A stretch of DNA of 64,000 nucleotides. Source: Asterochloris sp. CNOR1 (Eukaryota > Chlorophyta > Trebouxiophyceae > Trebouxiales > Trebouxiaceae). The DNA is taken from the NCBI GenBank assembly GCA_963969365.1, contig OZ017751.1, forward strand, positions 682,001 to 746,000. Reading direction: 5' to 3'. Within the stretch, counting starts at the first letter, position 1, and each line of letters opens with the position of its first letter. Both the position numbers and the translations under genes were made by a program. Shown here in pieces: positions 48,501-59,463 of the stretch. The notes under the pieces are model-generated. The model saw only the letters and a program-made list of their open reading frames with translations, made no database searches and was not told the origin of the DNA.

Positions 48501-48750
48501 AGAAGAGCTCCTTGTCAAAGCATGACCCTGACAGTGGCATGGCCATAAAGCATGCAATGACTGACGGGTTGTTGACCTCTAGTGAAAATTGCCAATATGA
48601 CTGCACGATAAAAAAAATTCAACTTATTGTAATCTTCTCAGACAATCTCTCAAGTCAGGTATCAATGTCAGAGGGGGGCTAACCTGCAGCTTGTACATCC
48701 TGCAAATCAGCTGTTGGCTGAAGTTCATTAAGCATACACCTTGCTGTCAT
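45520..48750 (-). CDS. ABTB1: ABTB1/BPOZ-like ankyrin and double-BTB protein
   Basis: ABTB1 proteins carry N-terminal ankyrin repeats and two BTB domains and are thought to act as CUL3 adaptors. Exons: 48750-48684, 48527-48460, 48344-48296, 48179-48106, 48046-47962, 47892-47758, 47575-47372, 47209-47014, 46820-46619, about 46395-46261, about 46166-45976, 45849-45520. Ankyrin: FLAVRTGDLSAVRF, DDWQCTPLFYASLTG, NVELCKFLLAAGAKC. The family hallmark SYDGERCLYAALND follows (human FDGERCLYGALSD). First BTB: LRWFYTRQLHLPEDAL. Second BTB: SLRSEYYRAMLHSPF and EAALLWMYTDNIP. The C-terminal part keeps RQEFDSIPVIDDVRYHIA (human RQETDSIPLVDDIRFHVA) and ends QVLQQLGIEA. The start lies 30 bp after the stop of the upstream ATP/ADP carrier gene. 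Confidence 0.9.
46981..47038 (-). repeat. perfect 29-bp tandem duplication across an ABTB1 exon-donor junction
   Basis: Two identical 29-bp units (46981-47009 and 47010-47038) each contain the exon end coding CFMCH and its GTGGGG/GTGGGC donor. Only the first donor met in transcription (exon end 47014) keeps phase with the next exon. The second would add 29 nt and shift the frame. Being perfect, it is either very recent or kept by gene conversion. Confidence 0.95.
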
Positions 48751-48780
48751 GATCAGGGCGGGTTCACCAATAGCAATGCG

Positions 48781-51700
48781 TCATTGCCTCTTGTCTACAT
48801 GGGATGACTGCCTTGGTAAGAGATGCTGCCCAGTGGCTGCCTTCACTAATAGCTCCCTGAACTTGCTGGCCTCGTCACGGGAGAGGTCGATGGCTGCCAA
48901 CCCCTGCTGGCCATCTCGAAGCCACTCTGTGTTTTCGTCCAACTGCTGTGCACCATGTCCCTCTTCCCCAGCATCTTCTAGAGCATCGCTGACGCTGCCA
49001 GGCCACCTGTGAGAGACAGACCCTGCTGAGCTCAAACATCGAAACAGCACAATAGCCAGCGGACCTGCACCCAGCTAGCAGGGTGCTTTTGTGACACATG
49101 CTGCTGCCAGAGCAGCACAAAGCGAGAGAAGGACCCACCAACAAATGCTGGCACAGCACAGGAGCGGACAAGGGCACCCACAGGCACGCAACAGGGCAAC
49201 CATGACAGATCTCCTTGGTCTGACACACATGCTGCACAAGCCTACCAGCAATTTGGCTGCAACGACATTGACCAACCTGGCGGGGTGGGATGTCTGATGC
49301 TGGCCAGGGGAGGCGCCATTGCCACTGGGCTCAGCAAAGTGAGTGATGACCTGGTTGGCAGCCTCCTGCTCAAGCTTCAGGCGCTCTGCCTCCTTTGCCT
49401 TCCGTGAGGCTGCCAGCTCAGCGTCCGCCTCCTGTGGCAGGGCAGGGATGGTGGCATGAACATTGATGTACAGCCAGAGGTGCGGCTCAGTCTGAGATGA
49501 GAGGCACCTGGTGCCTGGCACGCAGCCAGGCCCTGCAGCATCTGGGCAACACTCCTGCTGGAATATACGAGGCATGGGTGGCGTCTGGAGGGTGCCACTG
49601 AAGTTGCTGGCAGTATGCAGTGCCAGTCACCCAAGGCTGCCAAAACGCAGCACCACAATGCACAGTGGATGCTTTCAGACTTGCTGGGCAAGGGCCACCG
49701 CCACGTATCAAGCAGTGCTGGGCACTGAAAGTTGAACTGTAACCCACAACAGGCATCTGTGTCACCTTGAGCTGCGTGTTCAGGTGACGAACTGCGGCCA
49801 GCCAGCAGCCAATGACGCCCAGGAAGGTGGCTGTGATGATTGGCAGGCTGCGGGTGATGCTGCCCAAGCACAGCAGAAGAGCTTGTGTGATCCAGGAGGC
49901 GCCTGCAGCAACATGCCCTCCCTGCTCAGCCCTACTGTGCCTCCTGCTACTTGGTGGTGCCGGCAGGCCCAGGGCAATGCGTGCTGATGGCAGTCAAGTG
50001 GGCAGCAGGTGGCAGGCCAGGTGACAGCCGGCAGCAGCTTGAGCTGGCCGATGGAACTCTAGCCCGAGTGGGCAGTCAGCTGGCAGGCACGGCAGAGGAT
50101 CATGCAGGTAGGGAGCTGACAAACAGGCAGACTGGCAGGCTGGCTGGCCCACCTGACTTGCCGATCTGGGAGCCCACCAGATCAACTGCTGCCTTCCCCT
50201 TGCTCTTCTCCTCCTTGTTCATCTCAATGTAAACCATCTCCTTGGCAGGGTCAAACAGGCTGAACTTGGCGCTGCGAGCAAATACCTACAGGCACCACAA
50301 GGGAGGCTTACGCGATGGCATCTCACTGCAGCTGCTGAGACATCCAAAAGTGGCTTGAGACCACAATTTGCCGAAGGTGGCAACAGCCAGCCTACGAAAG
50401 TGGCCGTCAACACTGGCCTGCCACCGGCAGCATAGCATAGATTTGGGGACAGAAGCAGCACTGGCAGACTCCTCTGCATGGCTAATAGAGACAGGCACAC
50501 AGCTGTGACTCCCAGCACGCATCAGCGTGACCCATAGCCCCACACCTGAGTGACTGCCCCTGCAGTAGCTCCAGCAGCCGCCAGATTCATGCCCCCAAGG
50601 CTGAGCTTCCAGCTGGGAAACTGGCTGGCTAAGGAAAAGCCAAAGAATGCGGCCCCGCTGAGAAGCATGACTGCCGGGGTGGCGGCTGCTGCAAAGCCCC
50701 ATCCCAGGTACTGGAACACAAAGCGCCCCGTCAACATGAGGCCAATGGTCATCCACCCTGTGGCAATGGACACATCTGCAAGGACACCCTGCAGCAGGCA
50801 GGCAAGGTGTTAGCAGATGGTGGAGCGAAGTCACGCGACGTTATGCAGGTGCAAGTGAGAAACTCTCTCAAAAGCGCCCAGACGCAAGCAAGCTGCTGGA
50901 CATCTGTGACAGCCTCCATCACAAACAGCTGTCCCCTCTGGCCAGAGCCCTGCAGATACCCTTTCCCAGACAAGCGCGGCAATTTCATGTCGGCGGAGCA
51001 CAACAGCCTTATTCAAGCAAGCACGCACAGGCCCCTGTCCAGGTACAACAGTATGGCATGAGTGCCCTTGTCACGCAGCATTGCAGGTGGCTTGCCTGAT
51101 ATGCCTGGGCTGATGGGTACAGCACCCGCAGCTGCCCCTTCCAAGCAAACTCAAATAGCCTGTGGCTGACGCCGTAGGACATGACCAGCAGAGCCAGGTT
51201 CATGATCTTGGGGGAGCTCTTCAGCACCGCCAGGCTGTCGGCAAAGCTGCCCTTGGACTTCTTCTTCTTATTTGCCGTCTTTTTCTCCTGCACCAGCTCA
51301 TACATGAAATGCTGGCGGCCTCAAGATGCTGCACCAATGATGAGGCTCTCAGAGCAGGCAGGTGGGCGCTGTGCCACGCCTGCAGTTTGTCTGGCGCTGT
51401 GCATGACATGCAGCAGGTACCTGGCCTGTTTGCCATGCCTGCCCGCCTATGCAGAGCGGTCGGCGCAGTGGGCTGTACAGCAGAGGCGTGTACTTGCTGC
51501 TTGCAGCATGCACTGGCTGCAGCCTGGCAGATGCAGTGCAGAGCAGGCTCACCACCTCCGGCCGCTTCACATTCCTGTCCACGAAGGCCTTGGCCGCCAT
51601 CATCAGCACTGTCAGCATTGTGACTGTGCCCACAAGGGTGCGCAGCGACAGCAGCGTGTTGCCGCGCGTAAATGCCTTGTTGACCCATTTCATGTAGTTG

Positions 51701-53891
51701 CCTGCCACCACCAGGGCGATGTTGGCAGCAATGCCCATCAAGGGGTAGATGGTTTTGGCATCGTCTACCGAGCAGACCTCATTGGCCAGGGACCAAAACA
51801 GGACCTGCAGGGCAGCAAGTGTCCTTGCTGACGCAAGCAACCACCGCGTGGCAGGCAGGGGTTGGCACTGCTTCCTTGCCGCAGGCAGATGAATGATGAA
51901 GTCTGCTTCATCATAACAGGTGCAGCAAGAATACTCTTTGCCACAGGCGCATTGACATTGGTGCCCTTGTGGGGCGGCAGGAGCAGGCTTTCCCATTGCC
52001 ATACGCTCAGTGGTGCATGACCAAGCCAACCCGGGCATCCAGGTATGGTGTAGGTCAGTAAACAAGATCCCACATAGAGGGCTGATCCAGCAGGGTGCAC
52101 TCACACTGATGACCACTGAGCCCCAGAGTTCTGAAATGCAGAAGAAGAGGCTGAACGTCCAGTTCTCAACAACCTGCAAGGGGGAACAGGGTGAAAACAC
52201 AGCTGAATGCCTTGTGCAGCGTGGAAGCAGCGCATAGCAGGAATGAGCTCAATTGTCCAGCAGCAGGGTGAACCAAGCAGCAAATTGAGCAGGCTGTGCA
52301 GCTCTTGACATACTCTGTGCAAAGTTGCGCACAAGGGGCAACCGTATGGGCTTGCCTTGAGCAGACCGTGCAGGCCAATGGGCACGGAAGGGGCCAAGTG
52401 CTCATACATCCCGTGGGGGTGCAGCCAGGCAGACGCAGGGTACAGAAGAGTAGCAAAGAAGACGTAGAAGGCGACCTGCATAGCATACACTGCTCAGGGC
52501 GCAGTCGCATGCACATCAGTTCAACCATCACACAATGCTGCTTTAGTGTGCCGATAAACGTTCAAAAGCCACTCGCTTGATCAACATCGACAGTATAAAG
52601 CTTCTGCCTCACTTTCCGTGCAGGCCTCACCAGGGGGGCGATTGATGCGTAGAAGACTAGGTTATGGGGCAGGTGCTCCACCATGCGCCCGTAGGCCACA
52701 AAGAAGGTGAGGGAAGCCGGAAGCACGACAAAAGCCGCCAGGAAGGGCAGCGTCTCTGCGCCCGCAGTGGTGACCATAATGGCATCACGCAGGTTCTGCA
52801 GGGGCAGGCAGGATGTCGCTTGGGTCCTAGTCTGCAGGGTTTGGCTGCAATACTGGGCAGGCGCATCCAGTAAGTGCAGATTCAGGCACATGCTGACATC
52901 AGTGCTGGCCAGGCGCATGTCTTGGCCACCCTGGCAGCAGTTGCCGGCATAGTCAACTGCCCCAACCAGCCTCTAGCCTCGATGCTGGCAGGCACAGACA
53001 GTGGGCTTTGCCTGCTTTATGTACTGCAGGAGTGACGCCAACACAATGACAGACACAGCAGATGCATGAAAGCCTCTACATGGTCGACCCCATGCAACCT
53101 CCAGCTATTGGGTCAATATGGGTGTCTGGCTGTCTCAGCAGTGCTGAACAAGAGGCGGAGCTTTGCTGGTGATGCAGGCAGAGCTTCACCTGGAGGATGG
53201 TGAGGTTGAAGGAGGCGCAGAAGAAGATGAGGGCCAGGGGCAGGGCTTTCTGCCAGATGGACAGGGGGGGCTCCTCAAAGTGGACCTCCTCTGGAGGGGG
53301 GACCTGCAGCAGCAGGAGCCCAGTCTGCCTGCAGTCACCTGGCCGTAGCAGCACTGCATGAGGCAGGCCAGACTGCTGCTTAGCAGGCAGTTTGAGGTGC
53401 ACACTTGTGACTGGCAGGCCTGAGCTGTTGCACGTGCTTGGCATGCAGCAAGCTGGCCATGTCGATGCCTGCAACTTGCTTCCGTTCCTGGTACTGAACA
53501 GAAGTCTGCTGACTGACTGCCCTACCTTGGGGAAGCCAGACTTGCTCCACCAATACTTGCGCTTCCGTTTTTGCAAAAAGTGGGAGTCCATACGCTGGTT
53601 GGCTGCTGCCAGCTCTAGGGGCAGGCTCAGCACCAGACTCGACCACTCAGACTGCCCAAACTTCTTGACTTGGCTGGCAGCCTCCGCCGCAGACAGGGAG
53701 TCCTCATCAGATGACGGTGGAGCTGAAGGCGTTGAGCTGCCTGGACCAGTCTCCCCGCTGCTCCCATTTGCACTGCTGAGATCGCCAGCTGCAGCTGGGA
53801 GATGCCGGCGTCGCCTGCCGATGTGCCTCTGCCTTTGCCTAAAACATGGCTGACCTGCAGGATGACAAGTCCACCCTGAGGTGATGGCCAT
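48781..53891 (-). CDS. AATP: plastid-type ATP/ADP carrier (NTT/AATP, TLC family)
   Basis: These carriers exchange cytosolic ATP for ADP across the plastid inner envelope. Twelve exons join in phase: 53891-53526, 53303-53190, 52795-52631, 52475-52356, 52173-52105, 51804-51553, 51311-51096, 50788-50546, 50285-50153, 49902-49766, 49431-49277, 49006-48781; 731 aa (plant forms about 600). Exon 1 looks like a transit peptide ([13 protein letters not shown], then Ala/Ser-rich). Family segments: [107 protein letters not shown] and [20 protein letters not shown] hydrophilic C-terminal extension carries a coiled coil ([19 protein letters not shown]). Introns 4 and 7 have GC donors (GCAAGC), supported by gap-free alignment to plant carriers. 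Confidence 0.95.
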
Positions 53892-54316
53892 GGTCTGGCC
53901 CCAACATTTGTGCAGGACACTCTAGAATGTCTTTACCAGGCAGGAGTCTGTCATCTAGGCTGTGAGTGGCACGTTGCTGGGGCCTCTGCAGGCCCTGAGG
54001 TAGGAATGACTGGCTGCTATAACTAGCGGTGGCTGCATTCAGGTTTACAGGCTGAAAACAGGCTTGCATTAATAACACGTTGGAGAGCCAACAACCTTTC
54101 CTCAATCCCAGGAGCTGAGTGGCATTCAATTAGCCGAATGCACGTGCCTGTGCAATCGACAGCAGGCACTGTTCCACGGAAAGAGCAGGCGATTGCCAAT
54201 GCTGTAGCCTGCACGGAGGCCGCACACAGCAAGTGCAAGCTTGGTGACCTAAGATTAGGCCTCTGCCCTCAGTCAAGGTTCTTGTTTGATCTATCCACCA
54301 TCTCGTTTGTTGCAGC
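53892..54316. other. divergent promoter region between AATP and the LON-domain gene
   Basis: About 425 bp between two divergently transcribed genes whose products are both predicted to be plastid proteins. No exon recognised. The spacing fits a shared bidirectional promoter, but no motif proves this. Confidence 0.4.
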
Positions 54317-56201
54317 ATGCAAGCTCCAGCATGCAGGGCCCAACACCCTTGCTGCAGAATGGCCCATGTTGAAGGTCACAGTCTGTGGCCCACGCGCCAG
54401 CAAGGCAACAGAAGATGCATTCAGATCAGCCACAGGCAGTCAGACCAGCCCCACAATCAGCAGCAGCCACAGCATTGGCGCAGTGTCCATGTCTGCTGTG
54501 CAGCCAAGGAGGACGACACCTTGCGTTTGCCTACCCGGAGGGTCATCCCAATCTTCCCACTCAACATGGTGGCCATGCCCTCTGCGCTGATGCCCCTCAA
54601 TATCTTTGAGGCAAGGATGTGTGGTACCTGCTCCGGATGGCATGCTTGGTCTGCAAGCAAGTGTTCTGCAAGGCACCTCCGCTGAGCATTGTCAATGCTG
54701 TCTGCAAGCAGCCTCATGCAGAGACCCTGTCCTCACTCCCAGCATCCTTCCCGTGCAGGCACGGTACCGCGTGCTTTTCAACACCCTGCTCGCGGGCGAA
54801 AGCGACATCATCGAGGACATGGTTAATGACCAGGCCTCCTGGGCAGGATCCCGCCAGTTTGGCATGTGCCTGGCCACTGGGCAGGGCCTGGCCAGCATTG
54901 GCACCACGCTGCGCATTGAGAAGTGGGCGGTTGAGGAGGATGGTCGCATGTTGGTCACCAGCAGAGGTGCGCAGGGAACCTGCATTGAGTGAGTAACTAT
55001 CCAGGCTTCATGCCAGCGAGGAATGGCCAGGGCCGACAGCTGCAGGACCTGACCGAGGTGGCACTCCTGTGCTGAGGGGCAATGGCTGCAATTCAGCAGT
55101 GTCATGCATGCAGGCTGCTGGGATGCAGTCATGAGCCTCGTTCCCATGCAGTGGTGGTAGGTGCACACTGGAGTGTGGGTTTGGCTGTCCTGGCCTGGCC
55201 TAGTCCGGATGCTAGACCACACTCCCACTGTGTGCATGCAGGCATGCAGAGATTCAAGATTGCAGAGGTCATTCAGGCCAAGCCTATTCTGGTGGCAGCA
55301 GTGGACATCCTGCCAGAGCAGGATCAGGCAGACACAGATGACGAGGTCCATTGACCGCTGCATGCTTCCTGTCGGGGCTTACTGCCTGTGCGCGCTGCCC
55401 AGCGGCAGGGCTGCTGGTCGCGCTGAGCTTACATTCAAGCATTCCCATGCATGTGCACATGATGGGACCTTCTTGTGCATGCTGCTTTGTTGGCTTTTTG
55501 AATTACGCACAAGTCTCTTATGGTGGCCCTGCGGCAGACTTGTTCGTGCTGCTGCAGGTGGAGGGGCTGGCCAACGAGACACGCGTGCTGCTGCGACAGC
55601 TGCTGCGCCTCCAGAGAAAGATGAACAGAGGATTGTCCGAGGTGGGGACGCGCAAACCAACCGCCTAGGCATTTGGCTGCACCTTCAGTGGTCCTGTGCT
55701 ACAACCCCCCAATCACAAACTGCGCTGCCCTGCAGGAGGACAGCAAGAAAGGTGACCCAGATGAAATGGAGGAGCTGAAGCCAACAGCTCTTAGTTTCTG
55801 GGTGTCCTCCCTCTTTCAGAACAGCCTGCTCGAGCAGCAGGTAAACTGGCAAGCTCAGCTTCTTCATGTCTACAATGCAACTAGTGTTAGTGTTGCTGAG
55901 CGCTCAATGCCTGCTGCAGACATTGCTGGAGATGACCAGCACCCAGCAAAGGCTAGGCACCCTCAAAGGAATCCTGGGTGAAAATGTCAAGTTGCTCTCG
56001 GCCCACACTGCGTTGCAGCAGGCCTTCAGGCCTGCATCCGAAGCTACTGCCAGTGCTGAGCCAGACAGCTCACCAACAGCAGTCCAGCCACCAGCTGGCT
56101 CTGAGAGTGCACCAGACCAGGAGAAGGCTGATCAGTCAGAGAGCTCTGCTGGAGCCGCGGGCGCTGACAGCGAGGGTGATACCAATCAGCCTTCCCAATG
56201 A
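54317..56201 (+). CDS. LON substrate-binding (ATP-dependent protease La N-terminal) domain protein
   Basis: Exons 54317-54610, 54759-54966, 55242-55345, 55558-55641, 55736-55840 and 55920-56201 are all in phase, 358 aa. The LON N-domain is clear: VIPIFPLNMVAMPSALMPL then NIFEARYRVLFNTLLAG, FGMCLATGQGLASIGTTLRI, LVTSRGMQRFKIAEV. A helical part follows (LANETRVLLRQLLRLQRKM; RLGTLKGILGE). There is no AAA+ ATPase or Ser-Lys protease domain. Stand-alone LON-domain proteins of this shape occur in plants, often with transit peptides. Here the first ~65 residues are rich in H, R, Q and S and may target the plastid. The C-terminus is an acidic Ser/Ala/Pro tail. Intron 1 has a GC donor (GAG|GCAAGG) and AGGCA at both borders. 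A function in protein quality control is inferred only. Confidence 0.9.
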
Positions 56202-56591
56202 CAGAACGTATACACTTGCTTTTGGCTTAATGCATGCCCCCCTGATTGCTGTCAGAGATTGTCATTACTGTCACTACATTTCATGCATTGCAAGTCCCTT
56301 GAGGGCCTGATGGCCTGGGAGGACAGACAACTCAGCCAGCTGACTAAGCTTGAAGCTTGAGGGACACTTATTCAGGAGCTTTAGGCAGCTCAAGTCAGGG
56401 GGCTGTCATATTCACGGCACCTCCTCACAGCTCCACAGGAAAGGAACAGTGAAGAGCAGTGCGGCTGCAGTGATCAGCATTAGCTTCTGGAAAGTGCAGG
56501 GTGTACTTGCTGCAAAAACCTCTGGCCACATTTCGTAGTCTGAGGGGCCAGAGAGTCAGGGCAGAGGCGGCAGTGTTGGTCTGTCTGTCTA
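56202..56591. other. convergent spacer between the LON-domain gene and an unknown gene
   Basis: About 390 bp between two 3' ends. No coding exon or clear TGTAA signal was found. Confidence 0.35.
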
Positions 56592-59297
56592 TCACAGTGT
56601 GTGGTCATCAACGGCGAGAAGTGATGCTAGTGAAAGATTGGGGGCCATCGCCGTCTGGGGCTCAGGCTGCTCCACTTGCCTCTGCAGCGTCTGGAGGACA
56701 GCTGCATGCTGGCCAGCAGCGCCGTGGACACTGGACCAGCCATGGGCCGGGAGCTCACTGTTGAGCAGCTCTGTTGAAGCTGGGCTGGAGGTCAGAGGTA
56801 AGACTCCCTGGCCTTGCAGGAAAGCCTGCTCCTGGCACTGGCGCCACCGCCTACATAATACACCAAACGTGAGTTGTCAAACCTTCTGCCAAAGAGACAG
56901 GCTTGGAAAAAGCCAGGCTGGAGCACTCTATCAAACACTGCTGAAGTTGCAGCAGATGATGCTGACGGCATCAGATGTAGATGAAGGACTCAAGTAACTG
57001 CCTGTCTGGTGCCAAGGTGCCACCTGTGCACTAATAGCAAGCCATCAACCTTGTGCCCACCTCACAAAGTCGGCTCGCCAGCGGAGGACAGCCCTGTCAG
57101 ACTGGCGCCTGCAGTCCGGCTCTCCAGTGCTCCAGCGGCGTGTGATGCAGGCTGCCTGCCTGCTGTTGGGCTCCAATGGCAGGCTTGCCGCAGGGCTTCC
57201 CCTGGTGGCGCTGCTATTGCTGCTGGACAGAATTTCCACTGCCCCAGCAAAAGGGGAGAAGGGCGGCCCCTGGCCCATGTCTACGCTGCCGGCTGGTGAC
57301 ATGTGCCTGAGGTTGGCAGGGGGTGCTGCAGGTGCCATTCGGCCACGGGCAGCAGCCGCCCGCTGCCTGAGCATCCTACGTGCTGCTGCCGCAGCTGTGC
57401 TGTCATAGTGCAGGGAGAGGTCAGTGACACGGTCTGCCCATGAGCCCAGGACCACTGCAGATGCGTCACTTTGGCCACGCTCGTCGCCCTGCAGGCAGTC
57501 AGTCAGCTACCAGCAATGCCGTGCAGAAGTGGGTGGACCAAACCAGATCATATCCACAGCGAGCAGCTCTCACCTCAACAGCATACGCAGGACCCGGAGG
57601 AAGCCTGTGTTGGTGCCTGCCCAAAGATCCTCCAAGCGAGTCTGGACCTGCAGAATATACGAGTTATTGCTGGCACCTGTGGTGCCAGCCTGTGCTGTGC
57701 ACTGGATCCAGCAGGTGAGTACATGTACTGCAGTCCACGCCGGCGAGGTTGCTCACCCTGCTTGCCTCCTCCAGATGCCTTGTCTGCACGGTGTGTGTCC
57801 AGGCTGCTGAAGGACTCCTGGTTGCCCACCACCGGGGCAGTCGCCTGCTGACTGGCAGCACCAGCAGCCCCTTGGTGAGGCTGCAGCTCCTTCTCAGGCT
57901 CAGACTGTGCTGCCAGGCTCCGACTGCCAGCTGACAAGGGGCCACAGCCTCTAGCCAGGCTGCTGATCATCGGGCCTGACAGGCTGGCTGAGCCCGGTAG
58001 CAGCTGCTGGCTCAGCAGGGAGACGCTCGAGGCAGAGCTCGCCAGTGAGGCGGCAGCCAGTTCCTGCCGCGGAAACTCGAGTGGCCCAGCCATCTGCCCT
58101 GGGCTGGTTGTGTCTGCGCCTTCTCCTGCTGCCCCCTGGACGCTGCTCTGTGCAGGCTGCCCAGCCTGCTTGGTGGCCTGCACCTGATGGGGGCTGCAGC
58201 TGCCAGCCTGCTGGGCTGGCAGGCTGTTGGGCAGCTCCAGGACACTCTCATGGGCAGAGATCTGGCGCCACAGTGGTGCCTGGTGGCCAGGCGGCTGCTG
58301 CTGCTGCCCGATGCTTGAGCTGGGAGGGGCAGCAGCATCAGCGCCCATGGCCACCTGTGCTGGATTCTGGTCTCCTGCGAGGTCCCCTGGGGCAGGCGCA
58401 CTGAAAACGATGCACAGCGACTGATCGCTGAGGGAGCCTGACTCATCTTGGCTGTGCTGTGGCCAGCGGTGCATTGGCCAGCCTGCTGCAGCAGCTGCCT
58501 CCACAGAAGAGGACCTGGTGGGCAGGCTGCCTCCCATTTGCGGGGGCCGCAGACCGCCACCTCCCCCCTCCTGCAGTGCAGCTGGTGTGAGGGGCAGGCC
58601 ATTGGGTGCATGTCACTGTCAAAGACAATGAAGGTGACTCATAGTAGAGCTCACATCATGAACAATGCATTGACCCCGTAGGGCGCAGCAGGGAGCTTGA
58701 CAGGATCGCTGCTCTCACCCACCACTAAACCCAAGTGCCAGGCATTGCGGGCCTGAGTGTGGCTGCAGGAGAGGTGTGCAAGCCACATATGAAAGTGCCG
58801 GCTCACGTCTAGATTAGCAGCCAGGTCCACAGCAACCCCAGCCGCCAGAGCCTGCGAGGCAGCCACTGAGGCCCCTGCAGAGTCTGCTCCTGCCTCCATG
58901 CCCTGCTCCTGCAGCCCCATCCTGCTGCTGCCACTTGATCCTCCACTGCTTGAAAGAGGCGGCAGGTGGCTCTGATGGCCAAACCTGCACCTAAGCAAGG
59001 CTTGAGTCAGGATAGCATCAGCAAATGCCTGTGGGCAGGTGCCAATCATTCAGCAAGCACAGCCCCCTGCAGAAATTCAGATGGACGATATGGAGGGGGA
59101 GCCATCCCTGCATAGCCGCCTTGTGCAGAATCAGAGACTTGCTGAGCAGGCCTGGCCCCCAGTCTCGGCCCTCACCAGGTGAGGTCCATGCGCAGAATGT
59201 CTCCCTCTTGGCAGAGGCTAAGCCTGTCGCGAGCTGCGGGGTGGTGGCTCCTCGAGATTCTGATCTGGAGGCTAGTCAGTGTCTCGAAGAGGCCCAT
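56592..59297 (-). CDS. unrecognised multi-exon protein with long Ser/Gln/Ala-rich middle
   Basis: Provisional model. Exon 1 (59297 to about 59175) starts MGLFETLTSLQIRISRSHHP and ends at GTGAGG. Exon 2 (about 58987-58640) begins FGHQSHLPPL and contains HFHMWLAHLSC and KLPAAPYGVNALFMM. A long exon (about 58560-57730) is low-complexity, rich in S, Q, A, P and G, and probably disordered. A short exon (57652-57572) reads VQTRLEDLWAGTNTGFLRVL, and a further exon (about 57440-57065) contains STAAAAARRMLRQRAAAARG. The last exon (56770-56592) ends APNLSLASLLAVDDHTL and stop. I do not recognise the family. The 5' end lies 165 bp after the stop of the next gene on the same strand. Confidence 0.5.
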
Positions 59298-59463
59298 GCT
59301 GGGGTGGGCCCACACTGGCAAGACGGTGTGTGCGGTCAGTATTGGAACTGACCGCGTCTTGTGAAGAGATGTATAACTTCTTTCCTTCGTTCAGATGGCC
59401 ACGTGCGCCCATATGAAAGGTTCATTCACGAGAGCTACTTCAAGATGTGCCACAAGTGCTCAG

